Assembly (NCBI RefSeq): GCF_004342175.1 | Contig: NZ_SMAO01000002.1 | Coordinates: 372,001-436,000, forward strand | From: Thiobaca trueperi | GTDB lineage: Bacteria > Pseudomonadota > Gammaproteobacteria > Chromatiales > Chromatiaceae | Direction: 5' to 3' | DNA: 64,000 bases | In this document: positions 45,784 to 55,358 of the stretch, piece after piece | Layout: each line of letters begins with the position of its first letter | Position numbering within the stretch: the stretch's first letter is position 1 | The notes under the pieces: model-generated | The model's database searches: none | Told to the model about the DNA's origin: nothing | Seen by the model: the letters and a program-made list of their open reading frames with translations, nothing else | Position numbers and translations under genes: made by a program

Positions 45784-47358
45784 ATGACCTCAGACATCTC
45801 AGCCGAGACGCTGGCGCGACCAGCCACAGGATCGCATCCCGCAGACGGGGATTTCGACGAACAGACCTCCGATATCCGGCAATTCGTCACCTTCCTGGCG
45901 GGCGATGAGGTCTTTGCCGTCGATATGCATCCGGTACAGGAGATCATCCGTGTGCCCGATGTGGTCAGGGTGCCGCTGGCCCCGCCCAGCCTGGAAGGGC
46001 TGGCCAATCTGCGCGGCAAGGTGCTGCCGATCATTTCGCTGCGTCATCTCTTCGGTTTTGCCGAGCGCGCGCATGACGACACGACCCGCGCCCTGGTGAT
46101 CGATCTCGGTCAGCCCCTGGGTTTCGTGGTGGATCGGGTTGCCAGCGTGGTCGGCGTCGAGCCGGGCCGGATCGAGCCGGTCGGATCGATCAGCGGCACG
46201 GTGGACACCGAGCTGCTGTCCGGTCTCATCAAGGATGTCGATGGCCACGCCATGATCATGGTGCTGGATTTCGCCAAACTGATCGGGCGGGAATTTGCGG
46301 AGATCGCCCATACGACCCTCGGCACTGCCGTGACCGCTGGTCTCATGGGTCAGACCGGGGGCGACGATGAGGTCAGCAGCGATGAACTGCAACTGGTGAG
46401 TTTCGAGGTCGCCGGTCAGGAATACGCCATCGCCATCGAAAACGTGCAGGAAATCGTGCAGGTTCCCGAACAGATCATTCATGTTCCCGGTTCGGCGGCG
46501 CATGTGCTTGGCGTCATGAGTCTGCGCAACCGTTTACTGCCATTGGTGAGCCTGCGCCGGATGTTCGCCCTGCCGTCGCGCGACGCCGACGAACAGAGCC
46601 GCATCGTCGTGGTCGCGCTGGGTGCGGCCTCGGTTGGCGTGGTGATGGATCGGGTCAATGAAGTGCTGCGGGTCGCACGGTCTGACGTGGAGCCGATGCC
46701 CGGTCTGCTGGCGCGCGAGGGCGATCTGGCCGACATCTCCGACATCTGCCGGCTGGATGGCGGCAAGCGTCTGGTATCGATCATTTCAACCGACAATCTG
46801 TTCCGTCATTCGGTGATTCAGGAGGCATTGACGACCGTGGAGACCTTGCATGACGACGAGCGGGCCATCGACGACGAGCGTGAGGATGAGAGTGCGGACG
46901 ACGACGAGCAGGTCGTGGTCTTCCGTCTCGACAAAGAGGAATTCGGGGTGCCGATCGGGAGCGTGCAGGAAATCGTGCGGGTTCCGGACGAGTTGACCCA
47001 TGTGCCCAGGGCGCCCGCCTTCGTCGAAGGCGTCATCAATCTGCGCGGCACGGTGCTGCCGGTGATCGATCTGCGTCGTCGCCTCGGCCTGCCCGAAGCG
47101 GAGCGTTCGGATCGGCAGCGCGTGATGGTGTTTCTGATCGAGGGTGCGCGTACCGGCTTTATCGTCGATTCGGTGGCGGAAGTGCTCAAGATCCCCAAGA
47201 CCGCCATCGAACCCGCGCCGCAACTCTCCGGTGAGCAGTCCAAGCTGCTGGCGCGCATGGCGAATCTGGAAAAACAGCGGCGTCTGGTGCAGTTGATCGA
47301 GCCGACCCAACTGATTCAGAGCGGCGAGCTGGCGGGTTTGGCGGGTTTGGCGGCATGA
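45784..47358 (+). CDS. Triple CheW-domain coupling protein
   Basis: A 524-residue protein with three CheW folds: about 35-175 (VDMHPVQEIIRVPDVVRVP, LANLRGKVLPIISLR), 198-345 (IENVQEIVQVPEQIIHVPG, MSLRNRLLPLVSLR) and 375-520 (IGSVQEIVRVPDELTHVP, INLRGTVLPVIDLR). CheW links receptors to CheA, so three in series could bridge several partners within an array. An acidic linker (DDERAIDDEREDESADDDEQ, about 358-377) precedes the third domain. It starts 14 bases after the receptor gene. Confidence 0.93.
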   Translation: MTSDISAETLARPATGSHPADGDFDEQTSDIRQFVTFLAGDEVFAVDMHPVQEIIRVPDVVRVPLAPPSLEGLANLRGKVLPIISLRHLFGFAERAHDDTTRALVIDLGQPLGFVVDRVASVVGVEPGRIEPVGSISGTVDTELLSGLIKDVDGHAMIMVLDFAKLIGREFAEIAHTTLGTAVTAGLMGQTGGDDEVSSDELQLVSFEVAGQEYAIAIENVQEIVQVPEQIIHVPGSAAHVLGVMSLRNRLLPLVSLRRMFALPSRDADEQSRIVVVALGAASVGVVMDRVNEVLRVARSDVEPMPGLLAREGDLADISDICRLDGGKRLVSIISTDNLFRHSVIQEALTTVETLHDDERAIDDEREDESADDDEQVVVFRLDKEEFGVPIGSVQEIVRVPDELTHVPRAPAFVEGVINLRGTVLPVIDLRRRLGLPEAERSDRQRVMVFLIEGARTGFIVDSVAEVLKIPKTAIEPAPQLSGEQSKLLARMANLEKQRRLVQLIEPTQLIQSGELAGLAGLAA

Positions 47359-47395
47359 GCGAGCCGCGCCCCGGACAGGGGAGACCCAAGGCAGC

Positions 47396-48481
47396 ATGAT
47401 CAAACTGCTGATCGTCGATGACTCGGCGCTGATGCGTCGTCAGTTGACCAATGTGTTTCAGGCGGAAGGCGACTTTGAGATCCGTCAGGCGCGCAACGGA
47501 CGGGAGGCAGTGGAGGAAAACCGCGCCTTTCAGCCGGATGTGGTGACGCTCGACATCAATATGCCGGAGATGGACGGCATCACCGCGCTCTCGCTGCTGA
47601 TGGCAGAACGCCCGGTGCCGGTGGTGATGGTCTCGTCACTGACCGAGCAGGGCGCGCTGGCGACCTTCGAGGCGCTCAATCTCGGCGCGGTGGATTATCT
47701 GGCCAAGCCTGGCGGGACCATTTCGCTCTCCATCGACGAGATCAGCGTCGAACTGGTCTCCAAGGTGCGCGCGGCGGCGCGTGCGCGACTCAAGGTCAAG
47801 AGCGGCGGACTGGCCCAGCGCCTGCGGGAGGAGCGGGCCAGGCCGGCCCTGCGCGCCCAGGGCGCAGCGCCGGACAGACCGCTTGCCGTGCGGCGTGGCA
47901 TCGCGGGCGAGGGACTGGTGGTGATCGGCGTCTCGACCGGGGGGCCGCGCACCCTGGAGGATATTCTGCCCCGCTGGCCGGCGGACTTTCCCTGGCCGGT
48001 GCTGGTGGCGCAGCACATGCCGGGTTCATTCACCCGTCCCTTCGCCGACCGTATGAACAGCCTGTGCCCGCTCAGGGTGATTGAAGTCGCGCATCCTCAG
48101 CCGGTCGAGCCCGGCACCATCTATATCGGCAAGGGTGGGGCGGACATGGTCGTGGGACAGCGTGGCGGCAAACTCACCGTGCTCGCCAAACCGGAGAGTC
48201 GCGATTTTCTCTGGCATCCCTCAGTGGAGCTGCTGGGTCGTTCGGTGCTGGAGTACTGCGATCCGGCGCGGGTCGTCGCCATCATGCTGACCGGCATGGG
48301 TTATGACGGCGCGGATGCCTTCGCCGAGATCAAAAAACGCGGCGGGCGCACCATCGCCGAATCCGAGCAGTCCGCTGTGGTCTTCGGCATGCCGGCGGAG
48401 CTGATTGCACGTGGCGGCGCCAGTCTGGTGCTGCACGCTGACAAGATCGCCGGGCAGGTCAATAGCTGGGCGGGTGTTTAA
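47396..48481 (+). CDS. cheB: Chemotaxis protein-glutamate methylesterase CheB
   Basis: A 361-residue CheB with an N-terminal receiver (phospho-acceptor Asp53 in VTLDINMPEMDG) and a C-terminal methylesterase. The catalytic triad is Ser180 in GVSTGGPRTL, His in AQHMPGSFT and Asp in LTGMGYDGA. It removes methyl groups from receptor glutamates, opposing CheR encoded downstream. Confidence 0.96.
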   Translation: MIKLLIVDDSALMRRQLTNVFQAEGDFEIRQARNGREAVEENRAFQPDVVTLDINMPEMDGITALSLLMAERPVPVVMVSSLTEQGALATFEALNLGAVDYLAKPGGTISLSIDEISVELVSKVRAAARARLKVKSGGLAQRLREERARPALRAQGAAPDRPLAVRRGIAGEGLVVIGVSTGGPRTLEDILPRWPADFPWPVLVAQHMPGSFTRPFADRMNSLCPLRVIEVAHPQPVEPGTIYIGKGGADMVVGQRGGKLTVLAKPESRDFLWHPSVELLGRSVLEYCDPARVVAIMLTGMGYDGADAFAEIKKRGGRTIAESEQSAVVFGMPAELIARGGASLVLHADKIAGQVNSWAGV

Positions 48482-48483
48482 AG

Positions 48484-48608
48484 TTGGCAGTTGGCAACCG
48501 GTTATATCGAAAAAGAACGAGGTCGCCTCTAGCTTGCTGAAACGAGAGAAATTTCCGCCATGCTGATCGGCTTGCGCGTCAATTTTACTGCCAACTGCCA
48601 ACTGCCAA
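48484..48608. repeat. Inverted CTGCCAA heptamers between cheB and the HEAT gene
   Basis: (TTGGCAG)-type units at 48484-48497 face three CTGCCAA units at 48588-48608, so the tract can fold on itself within the operon mRNA. Confidence 0.8.
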
Positions 48609-48622
48609 CTGACGACTGAAAA

Positions 48623-49249
48623 ATGGCCCTCATCAAAACACAACCAACGCCCGAGTCCGTCACTGAGGAAGTGCGCAGACATCCGCGCGACTGCGCGGGT
48701 CTGCTCGCTCAATTGACCGATCCCGACCCGACGGTGCGACGCTGGGCGGCCCGTGATCTGGCGGATTGTCCGGATATTTCCCCTGTCCTGGTGGAGCGTT
48801 TGCATCAGGAGGCGGATGTCTCGGTGCGCGAAGTGATCGTCACCACCCTGACCGGCCTGGGCGATGCGGCAGCGGTAGCGGGGCTGGTGGAGTGTTTACG
48901 CAGCGAGGACGCGGCGCTGCGCAACGAGGCCATTGAGGCAATGCGGCAACTGCCCGATGCGGTGGCTCCCATCATGCGCGGGCTGCTCGCCGATCCGGAC
49001 CCCGATGTCCGCATCTTTGCGGTGAATATCCTCGAATCCTTCTGCTATCCCGAAGTGGAGGCCTGGCTGATCGCCGTCATCGATCACGATCCGCATGTGA
49101 ATGTCTGCGCCACAGCGGTGGATCTGCTGGGCGAGATCGGCACGCTGGCCGCCCGCGAAAGCCTGCTGCGTCTCAAGGCGCGCTTCGCCAATGAACCCTA
49201 TATCCGGTTTGCCGCCGATCTGGCTCTGGAGCGTTTGTGTGAATCCTGA
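48623..49249 (+). CDS. HEAT-repeat protein of the chemosensory operon
   Basis: A 208-residue protein built of about five HEAT/PBS-lyase-type helical repeats, for example DPDPTVRRWAARDLAD, EADVSVREVIVTTLTGLGD and DPDPDVRIFAVNILES. These form protein-binding scaffolds; the partner is unknown but probably belongs to the same array. A similar gene sits between cheB and cheR in V. cholerae cluster I as I recall it. Its stop overlaps the cheR start. Confidence 0.82.
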   Translation: MALIKTQPTPESVTEEVRRHPRDCAGLLAQLTDPDPTVRRWAARDLADCPDISPVLVERLHQEADVSVREVIVTTLTGLGDAAAVAGLVECLRSEDAALRNEAIEAMRQLPDAVAPIMRGLLADPDPDVRIFAVNILESFCYPEVEAWLIAVIDHDPHVNVCATAVDLLGEIGTLAARESLLRLKARFANEPYIRFAADLALERLCES

Positions 49250-50099
49250 TCCGGAGACGGTCGATCCGATCATCACTGAAAGCGATTTCCAGAAATTTCG
49301 CGAGTTCTTTTATCGCAAAACCGGCATTCAGTTTGATTCGTCCAAGCGTTATTTCGTCGATAAGCGTCTGGTCGAGCGCATCGCGGCCACCGGCACCGGT
49401 TCCTTTCGCGGCTATTTCATGCTGCTGCGCTTTCAGGTCAATGGGGATGAGTTGCAGGCATTGACCAATCTGATGACGGTCAATGAAACCTATTTTTTCC
49501 GCGAGGAGTATCAGTTTCAGTGCCTGGTCGGTTCGCTCCTGCCGGAAATCGTCGCCCGCAAGACCGACCGCCGCCCGATCCGCATCTGGGTGATGCCGTC
49601 CTCTTCCGGTGAGGAACCCTATTCCATCGCCATTTATCTGTTGGAACGCTGGGTCGGCATCCATCACTGGGATGTGGAAATCATCGCCTCCGACATTGAC
49701 ACCCGCATTCTCGCCCAGGCACGTCAGGGACTCTATTCGCAGCGATCGGTTCAGTATCTGCCGCCAGACTATCTCAAACGCTATTTCAAGCGTCGCGCCG
49801 AGGGTTATCAGATCAGCGATGATCTGCGTCAGTCGGTGGAATTCACCCGCGTCAATCTGTCGGAACGCGCGGATACCCGGAACTACCGTGATTTCGACGT
49901 GATTTTCTGCCGCAATCTGCTGATCTATTTCGACGATGTCTCGCGCAAGACCGCGACCGAAACCTTCTACGACGCCCTGTTGCCTGGCGGTTTCATCTGT
50001 CTTGGTCATTCAGAGTCCATGAGTCGCAGTTCATCACTCTATAAAGTGCGCAAGTTCACCAATGCCATCGTCTATCAACGCCCCCTGGAGACACCATGA
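49239..50099 (+). CDS. cheR: Chemotaxis protein methyltransferase CheR
   Basis: A 286-residue CheR that methylates receptor glutamates with S-adenosylmethionine. TNLMTVNETYFFREEYQF is the substrate-contact region, the SAM site reads VMPSSSGEEPYSIAIYLLE, then IIASDIDTRIL and DVIFCRNLLIYFDD. Most CheRs have an Ala-Cys-Ser-like turn where this one has MPSSS, a mild variant. The start is GTG at 49239, overlapping the HEAT stop by 11 bases. Confidence 0.94.
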   Translation: MNPDPETVDPIITESDFQKFREFFYRKTGIQFDSSKRYFVDKRLVERIAATGTGSFRGYFMLLRFQVNGDELQALTNLMTVNETYFFREEYQFQCLVGSLLPEIVARKTDRRPIRIWVMPSSSGEEPYSIAIYLLERWVGIHHWDVEIIASDIDTRILAQARQGLYSQRSVQYLPPDYLKRYFKRRAEGYQISDDLRQSVEFTRVNLSERADTRNYRDFDVIFCRNLLIYFDDVSRKTATETFYDALLPGGFICLGHSESMSRSSSLYKVRKFTNAIVYQRPLETP

Positions 50100-50467
50100 A
50101 ACGCATCCTGATTGTCGATGACGCGGCAACGGTGCGTCTCTATCACCGCGAAATCCTCGAAGCGGCGAATTTCACGGTGGAAGAGGCGATGAACGGGATC
50201 GAGGGGCTGGAAAAAACGCTCCGCTCGCCATTCGATCTCTATCTGGTGGATATCAACATGCCTAAACTGGATGGTTACGGCTTTTTGCGCGAGCTGCGCG
50301 GCCTGGATCTGCCCCAGGCACCGGCCATCATGATCTCGACCGAGGCCGAGGCCAGCGACGCGCGGCTGGCTTATGCAGCCGGCGCCAATCTCTATCTGAT
50401 CAAGCCGGTCAGACCGAACCAGCTCCTGATCCAGGTGCGGCTGCTGTTGGGCGAGGTTTGTCCATGA
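50096..50467 (+). CDS. CheY-like response regulator (first)
   Basis: A 123-residue stand-alone receiver: acidic pair Asp8-Asp9, phospho-acceptor Asp52 in YLVDINMPKLDG, Ser/Thr in ISTEAEA and Lys in LIKPVRP. There is no output domain. Its ATG overlaps the cheR stop (ATGA), and cheA follows with a four-base overlap. Confidence 0.93.
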   Translation: MKRILIVDDAATVRLYHREILEAANFTVEEAMNGIEGLEKTLRSPFDLYLVDINMPKLDGYGFLRELRGLDLPQAPAIMISTEAEASDARLAYAAGANLYLIKPVRPNQLLIQVRLLLGEVCP

Positions 50468-53256
50468 ATTCATTGCTCGAACAGTTCCTGTCTGAGGCGC
50501 GGGATGTGTTGCAGGGCATCGGCGACAAGCTGATGCAACTGGAAAACGCGCCGGACGATGCCGGACTCATGACCGAGCTGTTCCGGCTGGTGCATACCCT
50601 CAAGGGCAACAGCGGTCTGTTCGATTTTCCCGAGATGACGCGCGTGCTACATGCGGGCGAAGACCTCATGGATGCGGTGCGCAACGGTCGGGTCGCCTAT
50701 TCGCGCATCCTTGCCGACCGGTTGCTGGAGGCGATGGATTTCGTCGGTCTGCTCTGCGAGGAAATCGAGGCCGGGCAGGGGGAGACGGCGCGCCATGCCG
50801 CCGCTTCGGTGCATCTGGTGAAAGGGCTGCGCGAGCTGATCGCGTCCGATGAGCCGGCTGAATCGTCACCGCCGGCTGCCGCAGCGAGCGTCGCAGAGCT
50901 GGCGGAAGATTTTCCCGATCTGGCGCTCGACAGGCTTCCGGAAGCCGCGCGCATGGACGCCTATCGTCGCGCCTGCGCGGGCGCATCGCTGCATTGGCTC
51001 GTCTATCGCCCGTCCGAACAGTGTTTCTATCAGGGCGACGATCCCTTTTTCCAGGTGCGTCAGACACCCGATCTGCTGTGGGGTGGCATCGAGGCCCGCG
51101 ATCCCTGGCCGCCGCTGGCCGAACTGGACGCCTACTGCTGTCTGCTGGATTTCTGTCTGCTGACAGCCGCCCCCCGCGCCGCACTGGAAGAACAGTATCG
51201 CTATGTCGCGGATCAGGTGACGTTCACGCCGGTGTCCCGATTTGCGCTGGTGCTGCCCCAGGGCGACACGAACGGCGGGCCGGTTTACGACGACTTTGCG
51301 ACCGACGCCCGGAACCTGCTTGCCGCTGGCGATCTGGCCGGTCTGGCCCGTAATGCCGGCACCATGCTGGAACTCTCCAGCCCTGATCTCTGGATCGCCT
51401 CGGCCCTGCGCTGGCTGCGACTGGTGCTGGAAAGCGAGCCCGACAACCGCGCCGTGCTCGGCGCGCTGGTCGAATCCCTGAACAGCCTGACCACGCCTGA
51501 CTGGCGTGCTGCAGGATGGGTAGAGCGCGGCGAAACCCATCATGCTGACGCTGCTATTGCCCACAGCCCCAGCCAGGTGGCGACAGCATCCAGCAAACCA
51601 GCTCAGCCGGATCAGGCCTCGGCGGCTGCGGACCAACCGTCGGCGGATGATGGGTTTCGCTCCGCTCTACCCATCCTGCCGTCTGACGCAGCGGCGGCGC
51701 TGACGGCCATCGTTGCCACGCAACGCGAGATTCTGGCGTTGTCCGATCAGCCGGTCTGGCTGTCGGGCCGGATCAGTGCCGCTGCCGCTGCGCTGTCTGG
51801 CTGTCTGCGGGCGGCTGGCGCGGCGGATGCGCTGCCTGAACTGGATGCGGCTGTCGCGCGCGCCCTGGCGGAGGAACGTGGTGACGCGCTCCTGGCCTGG
51901 CTCGATGACTGGTTTCCGCTGGACGGGCTGGCGGATGCCGGACTCAAGGCGAATATTCCGGTGCAGCCGGCAATGCCGGTGACGCCGACCGACACCCAGC
52001 CGGCGCCAGCCCCGGCCACTCAACCCGAGCCGGACAGCGAGCTCAAATTCGGGCGCCGTGCCGAGGACGCCATTGCCGGTCCCAAAAGTCTCAAGGTCGA
52101 TCAGGCCAAGATTGATCGCCTGATGAATCTGATCGGCGAAATGGTGGTCGCCAAGAACGCGCTGCCCTATCTGGCCGGACGCGCCGAGGCGGTATTCGGG
52201 GTACGCGAACTCTCGCGTGACATCAAGGGCCATTACGCCGTCATCAACCGCATCGCCGAGGAGATGCAGGACGCCATCATGCAGGTGCGCATGATGCCGG
52301 TATCCTTTGTCTTTCAGCGTTTCCCGCGTCTGGTGCGCGACATCTCGCGCAAGCTCGGCAAGGAGGTCAATCTGGTTCTCGAAGGCGAGGACACCGAGGC
52401 CGACAAGAACATCATCGAGGCGCTCGCCGATCCGCTGATGCACATCGTCCGCAACAGCCTGGACCACGGGATCGAGTCGCCCGAGGTCCGCCGCGCCGCT
52501 GGCAAACCGGCGACCGGCACCCTGACCATCAGCGCCGCGCAGGAATCCGACCGGGTGCTGATCGAGATTCGCGACGATGGCAAGGGCATCGATCCCGGTG
52601 TCATCAAACGCAAGGCCTACGCCAAGGGGCTGATCGACGAGACGCTCCTGGAGCGTATCAGCGATCAGGAGGCCGTCAATCTGGTCTTCGCCGCCGGTTT
52701 TTCGACCGCCGAGCAGGTGTCCGATCTCTCGGGTCGGGGGGTCGGCATGGACGTGGTCCGCAATGCGGTGGAAAAGGTCAACGGCACGGTTTCGCTGACC
52801 AGCGAGTGCGGGCGGGGCACCCGGTTGCGTCTGTCGCTGCCCTTGTCCATGGCCGTGACCAACGTCATGATCGTGGTTTCGGATGGTCAGCGTTTTGGTG
52901 TGCCCATGGATAGCGTGGTGGAGACGGTAAGGGTGCGCCGCGCCGCGATCCGCACCATCAAGCGCAGCCTGACCACGGTGCTGCGCGGGCGGATCGTGCC
53001 GCTCAAGTCCATCAATGACCTGCTCGGCCTCGACGCCGCCCCTCAGGTCAACGGTGACGATGAACTGGCCGTGCTGGTGGTGCGTCTGGGCGATGAGTCG
53101 GTCGGTCTGCTGGTCGATGATTTCCGCGAGACGCAGGATATTATCCTCAAGCCCATGACTGGCGTGCTGGGCGGGCTGTCGGCTTACGCCGGTTCCGCCC
53201 TGATGGGCGATGGCTCGGTGCTGATGGTGTTGAATGTCAAGGAGATGCTGTCATGA
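50464..53256 (+). CDS. cheA: Chemotaxis histidine kinase CheA
   Basis: A 930-residue CheA. The P1/Hpt domain has phospho-acceptor His44 (RLVHTLKGNSGL). Residues 130-350 form an unrecognised domain (CFYQGDDPFFQVRQTPDLLW) instead of a classic P2. P3 starts KVDQAKIDRLMNLIGEMVV, and the ATPase has the N box LMHIVRNSLDHGIE and G boxes IRDDGKGIDPG and LSGRGVGMDVVR. The C-terminal P5 is CheW-like (GVPMDSVVETVRVRR). The linker at 51512-51680 holds an in-frame insert bounded by inverted 31-base repeats. ATG at 50464 follows GCGAGG. Confidence 0.95.
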   Translation: MNSLLEQFLSEARDVLQGIGDKLMQLENAPDDAGLMTELFRLVHTLKGNSGLFDFPEMTRVLHAGEDLMDAVRNGRVAYSRILADRLLEAMDFVGLLCEEIEAGQGETARHAAASVHLVKGLRELIASDEPAESSPPAAAASVAELAEDFPDLALDRLPEAARMDAYRRACAGASLHWLVYRPSEQCFYQGDDPFFQVRQTPDLLWGGIEARDPWPPLAELDAYCCLLDFCLLTAAPRAALEEQYRYVADQVTFTPVSRFALVLPQGDTNGGPVYDDFATDARNLLAAGDLAGLARNAGTMLELSSPDLWIASALRWLRLVLESEPDNRAVLGALVESLNSLTTPDWRAAGWVERGETHHADAAIAHSPSQVATASSKPAQPDQASAAADQPSADDGFRSALPILPSDAAAALTAIVATQREILALSDQPVWLSGRISAAAAALSGCLRAAGAADALPELDAAVARALAEERGDALLAWLDDWFPLDGLADAGLKANIPVQPAMPVTPTDTQPAPAPATQPEPDSELKFGRRAEDAIAGPKSLKVDQAKIDRLMNLIGEMVVAKNALPYLAGRAEAVFGVRELSRDIKGHYAVINRIAEEMQDAIMQVRMMPVSFVFQRFPRLVRDISRKLGKEVNLVLEGEDTEADKNIIEALADPLMHIVRNSLDHGIESPEVRRAAGKPATGTLTISAAQESDRVLIEIRDDGKGIDPGVIKRKAYAKGLIDETLLERISDQEAVNLVFAAGFSTAEQVSDLSGRGVGMDVVRNAVEKVNGTVSLTSECGRGTRLRLSLPLSMAVTNVMIVVSDGQRFGVPMDSVVETVRVRRAAIRTIKRSLTTVLRGRIVPLKSINDLLGLDAAPQVNGDDELAVLVVRLGDESVGLLVDDFRETQDIILKPMTGVLGGLSAYAGSALMGDGSVLMVLNVKEMLS
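51512..51680. repeat. Inverted-end GGATGGGTAGAGCG element inserted in frame in cheA
   Basis: GGATGGGTAGAGCGCGGCGA followed by AACCCATCATGC at 51514-51544 is the inverse of GATGATGGGTTTCGCTCCGC followed by TCTACCCATCC at 51646-51677. About 100 bases lie between. The unit translates without a stop as a low-complexity Ala/Ser/Gln linker. Confidence 0.85.
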
Positions 53257-53489
53257 CCATTGAGTTCAAACGCAATCTGGCCGTGCTGCGTGACATGGTG
53301 ACCGTCGAGGAGGCGGAAGGTCTGCTGGAATGGCTGCAAAAAAAGCCGACGGCCAAGGTGGATCTGGGGGCATGTGTCCATCTGCATGCGGCGAATCTGC
53401 AAGTGCTGATGGCGGCGAAGCCGGTGATTCAGGTCTGGCCTGCAGATGCGGCGCTGCGCCTCTGGCTGGAGTCCGCGCTGACGATCTGA
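53253..53489 (+). CDS. Small STAS-like protein
   Basis: A 78-residue protein overlapping the cheA stop. The segment KVDLGACVHLHAANLQVLMA has the strand-helix pattern of STAS domains, which often act as partner-switch adaptors. It is shorter than a full STAS domain and no Ser/Thr phosphorylation site is evident. A similarly placed small gene is found between cheA and cheY in related operons from memory. Function is unknown. Confidence 0.6.
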   Translation: MTIEFKRNLAVLRDMVTVEEAEGLLEWLQKKPTAKVDLGACVHLHAANLQVLMAAKPVIQVWPADAALRLWLESALTI

Positions 53490-53527
53490 AATGAAACCGC
53501 GTTCGCAGCCGGCGAACAAGACTATTC

Positions 53528-53620
53528 AGACAGGATTAACAGGATTTTCCAGGATGGACAGTGTCTTTCAAGCCATTGTTTTTAAAATTTTTTAATCTTG
53601 AATCATCCTGTTGATCCTGC
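53528..53620. repeat. AGGATTAACAGG repeat, copy d
   Basis: GACAGGATTAACAGGATTTT, then a poorer inverse ATCCTGTTGATCCTGC 60 bases later. It fills the gap before the second cheY and could attenuate the operon. Confidence 0.8.
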
Positions 53621-53681
53621 TCCATTGACTATATTTCGGGCGGGCAGGAGTTTTCCGGGAAATCGCCCGAGGAGAAAAACC

Positions 53682-54056
53682 ATGTCGAAAACCATCATGA
53701 TCGTGGATGATTCCAGCACCATGGTCTGGAGTCTCAAAACCACCCTGGAGATGAACGGTTTCGTGGTCGAGACTGCCAGCGATGGCGTGCAGGCGCTGAC
53801 CAGGCTCAAGGGCGGGGTGAAGCCGGATCTCATCATCACCGATATCAATATGCCCAACATGGGCGGTCTGGAACTCATCAAAAACGTGCGCGCACTGCCG
53901 GGCTTCCGTTTTACGCCGATCCTCACCCTCACCACTGAGAGTCAGGCCGAAAAGCGCGACGAGGGCAAGAAACTGGGCGCGACCGGCTGGCTGGTGAAGC
54001 CGATCCTGGGGCCGGATCTGGTCAAGGTCATCAAACAAGTGCTGCCGGGCGCCTAG
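53682..54056 (+). CDS. CheY-like response regulator (second)
   Basis: A 124-residue receiver: Asp9-Asp10, phospho-acceptor Asp54 in [12 protein letters not shown], Thr in LTTESQAEK and Lys in [11 protein letters not shown] at 53682 has GAGGAG eight bases upstream. Two separate CheYs in one operon suggest one signals and one acts as a phosphate sink, though the sequence does not say which. Confidence 0.94.
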   Translation: MSKTIMIVDDSSTMVWSLKTTLEMNGFVVETASDGVQALTRLKGGVKPDLIITDINMPNMGGLELIKNVRALPGFRFTPILTLTTESQAEKRDEGKKLGATGWLVKPILGPDLVKVIKQVLPGA

Positions 54057-54069
54057 CCCGTATCGCGGC

Positions 54070-55356
54070 ATGGATCACACGGATTCGCAACCACTGGCGT
54101 CTGGCGCACTGCTTCGCCTGCTGGCGGCGGTGCTGGTGGCCCTGGCTGTCAATGTGCTGATCGCCTGGTTCTTCTCGCCCTGGCTGCGCGCAATGTTCAT
54201 CGCCCCGACGGGCATCGGCTATGCGACTGAAATTGCCCTGACCACCCTGCTGTCCACGCTCTCCGTTCTGGTATCCACGGGGCTGCTGATGTGGTTTTTT
54301 CTGAAGCAGGACGTGCGTCAATGGCGTGTCCTGCTGCGCGATGAACGCTTTCGGCTGACCGGCATGGCGGCGCAACAGGCGGTCGTCAAGGACGAGATCC
54401 GCCATGTCTCGCCTTATCTCGACATCATGGGCAGTCAGATGCAGGGCACCGTCGCGGAGACCGAGCGAGGCGTGATGGCAGTTATCGAGCAGATCGGTCA
54501 GGTTCACACACTCTCGCAGATGCAGGTGGAACGGATCGGCCATTCCATGCGCAATGGCATGGCGCTGGCGGATGTCATGCAGCAGCAGACGGTCAACAAT
54601 CAGGAGGTGATTGCTGTTCTGACCCAGCATCTGGACGAGCAGACGGCGGAACTGACCCGCAATCTGGAGCGGATCGAGCGGCTCGCCGGTCAAGTGGGTG
54701 CGCTGTCGCCGCTGGTCGGGATGATTTCAGGTATCGCCAGGCAGATCAATCTGCTGGCGCTCAATGCGGCCATCGAGGCCGCCCGTGCGGGCGAGGCGGG
54801 ACGCGGCTTTGCGGTGGTGGCGGATGAGGTGCGGGCGCTCTCCAGCCAGACCGCCAATGCAGCGGCGGATATCGCCGACAAGATCAGCGCCGCCACCCAG
54901 GGCACCCAAACCGAACTGGCGGTCGCACGTGAGGCGCGGGACAGCCAGCGATCCAGTGAACGACTGCATCATCTCATCGCTGAAATCCGCGCCACGGAGG
55001 CCCGTTTTGCCGAGGGCAGCGGACTGCTGCTGGAGGTGATTCAGGGCGTGGAGGCGGGTAATCAGGACATCGTCATGCGCCTGTCCGAGGCGCTCGGTTA
55101 CATCCAGTTTCAGGACGTGGTGCGTCAGCGGCTGGAGCAGGTCGGCATCGCGCTGCGCGAACTGGACGAACATTTGCAGGGCTTGGGTGATCATCTGGGA
55201 CATCCCGATTGGGATGGTCATGTGCAACCCAGTCTCAAGGCGCGTCTGGACGGACATCTTGCGCGCTATGTCATGTCCAGCCAGCGCCAGACTCATGTGT
55301 CCGTGACCGGCCAGACGGCTGACACCGATGAACGTCCCAGGATCGAGCTGTTTTAG
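54070..55356 (+). CDS. Membrane chemoreceptor with CheZ-like phosphatase motif
   Basis: A 428-residue protein with two N-terminal membrane segments (about 13-35 and 52-77) and almost no periplasmic domain. The MCP tip [20 protein letters not shown] lies near residue 225. After the returning helix comes [20 protein letters not shown], in which FQD-x3-Q (Asp349, Gln353) matches the CheZ active-site spacing, where Asp and Gln act on phospho-CheY. The flanking cheY starts 14 bases upstream. This suggests a receptor that could also dephosphorylate CheY, which is inference from the motif. Confidence 0.82.
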   Translation: MDHTDSQPLASGALLRLLAAVLVALAVNVLIAWFFSPWLRAMFIAPTGIGYATEIALTTLLSTLSVLVSTGLLMWFFLKQDVRQWRVLLRDERFRLTGMAAQQAVVKDEIRHVSPYLDIMGSQMQGTVAETERGVMAVIEQIGQVHTLSQMQVERIGHSMRNGMALADVMQQQTVNNQEVIAVLTQHLDEQTAELTRNLERIERLAGQVGALSPLVGMISGIARQINLLALNAAIEAARAGEAGRGFAVVADEVRALSSQTANAAADIADKISAATQGTQTELAVAREARDSQRSSERLHHLIAEIRATEARFAEGSGLLLEVIQGVEAGNQDIVMRLSEALGYIQFQDVVRQRLEQVGIALRELDEHLQGLGDHLGHPDWDGHVQPSLKARLDGHLARYVMSSQRQTHVSVTGQTADTDERPRIELF

Positions 55357-55358
55357 CC

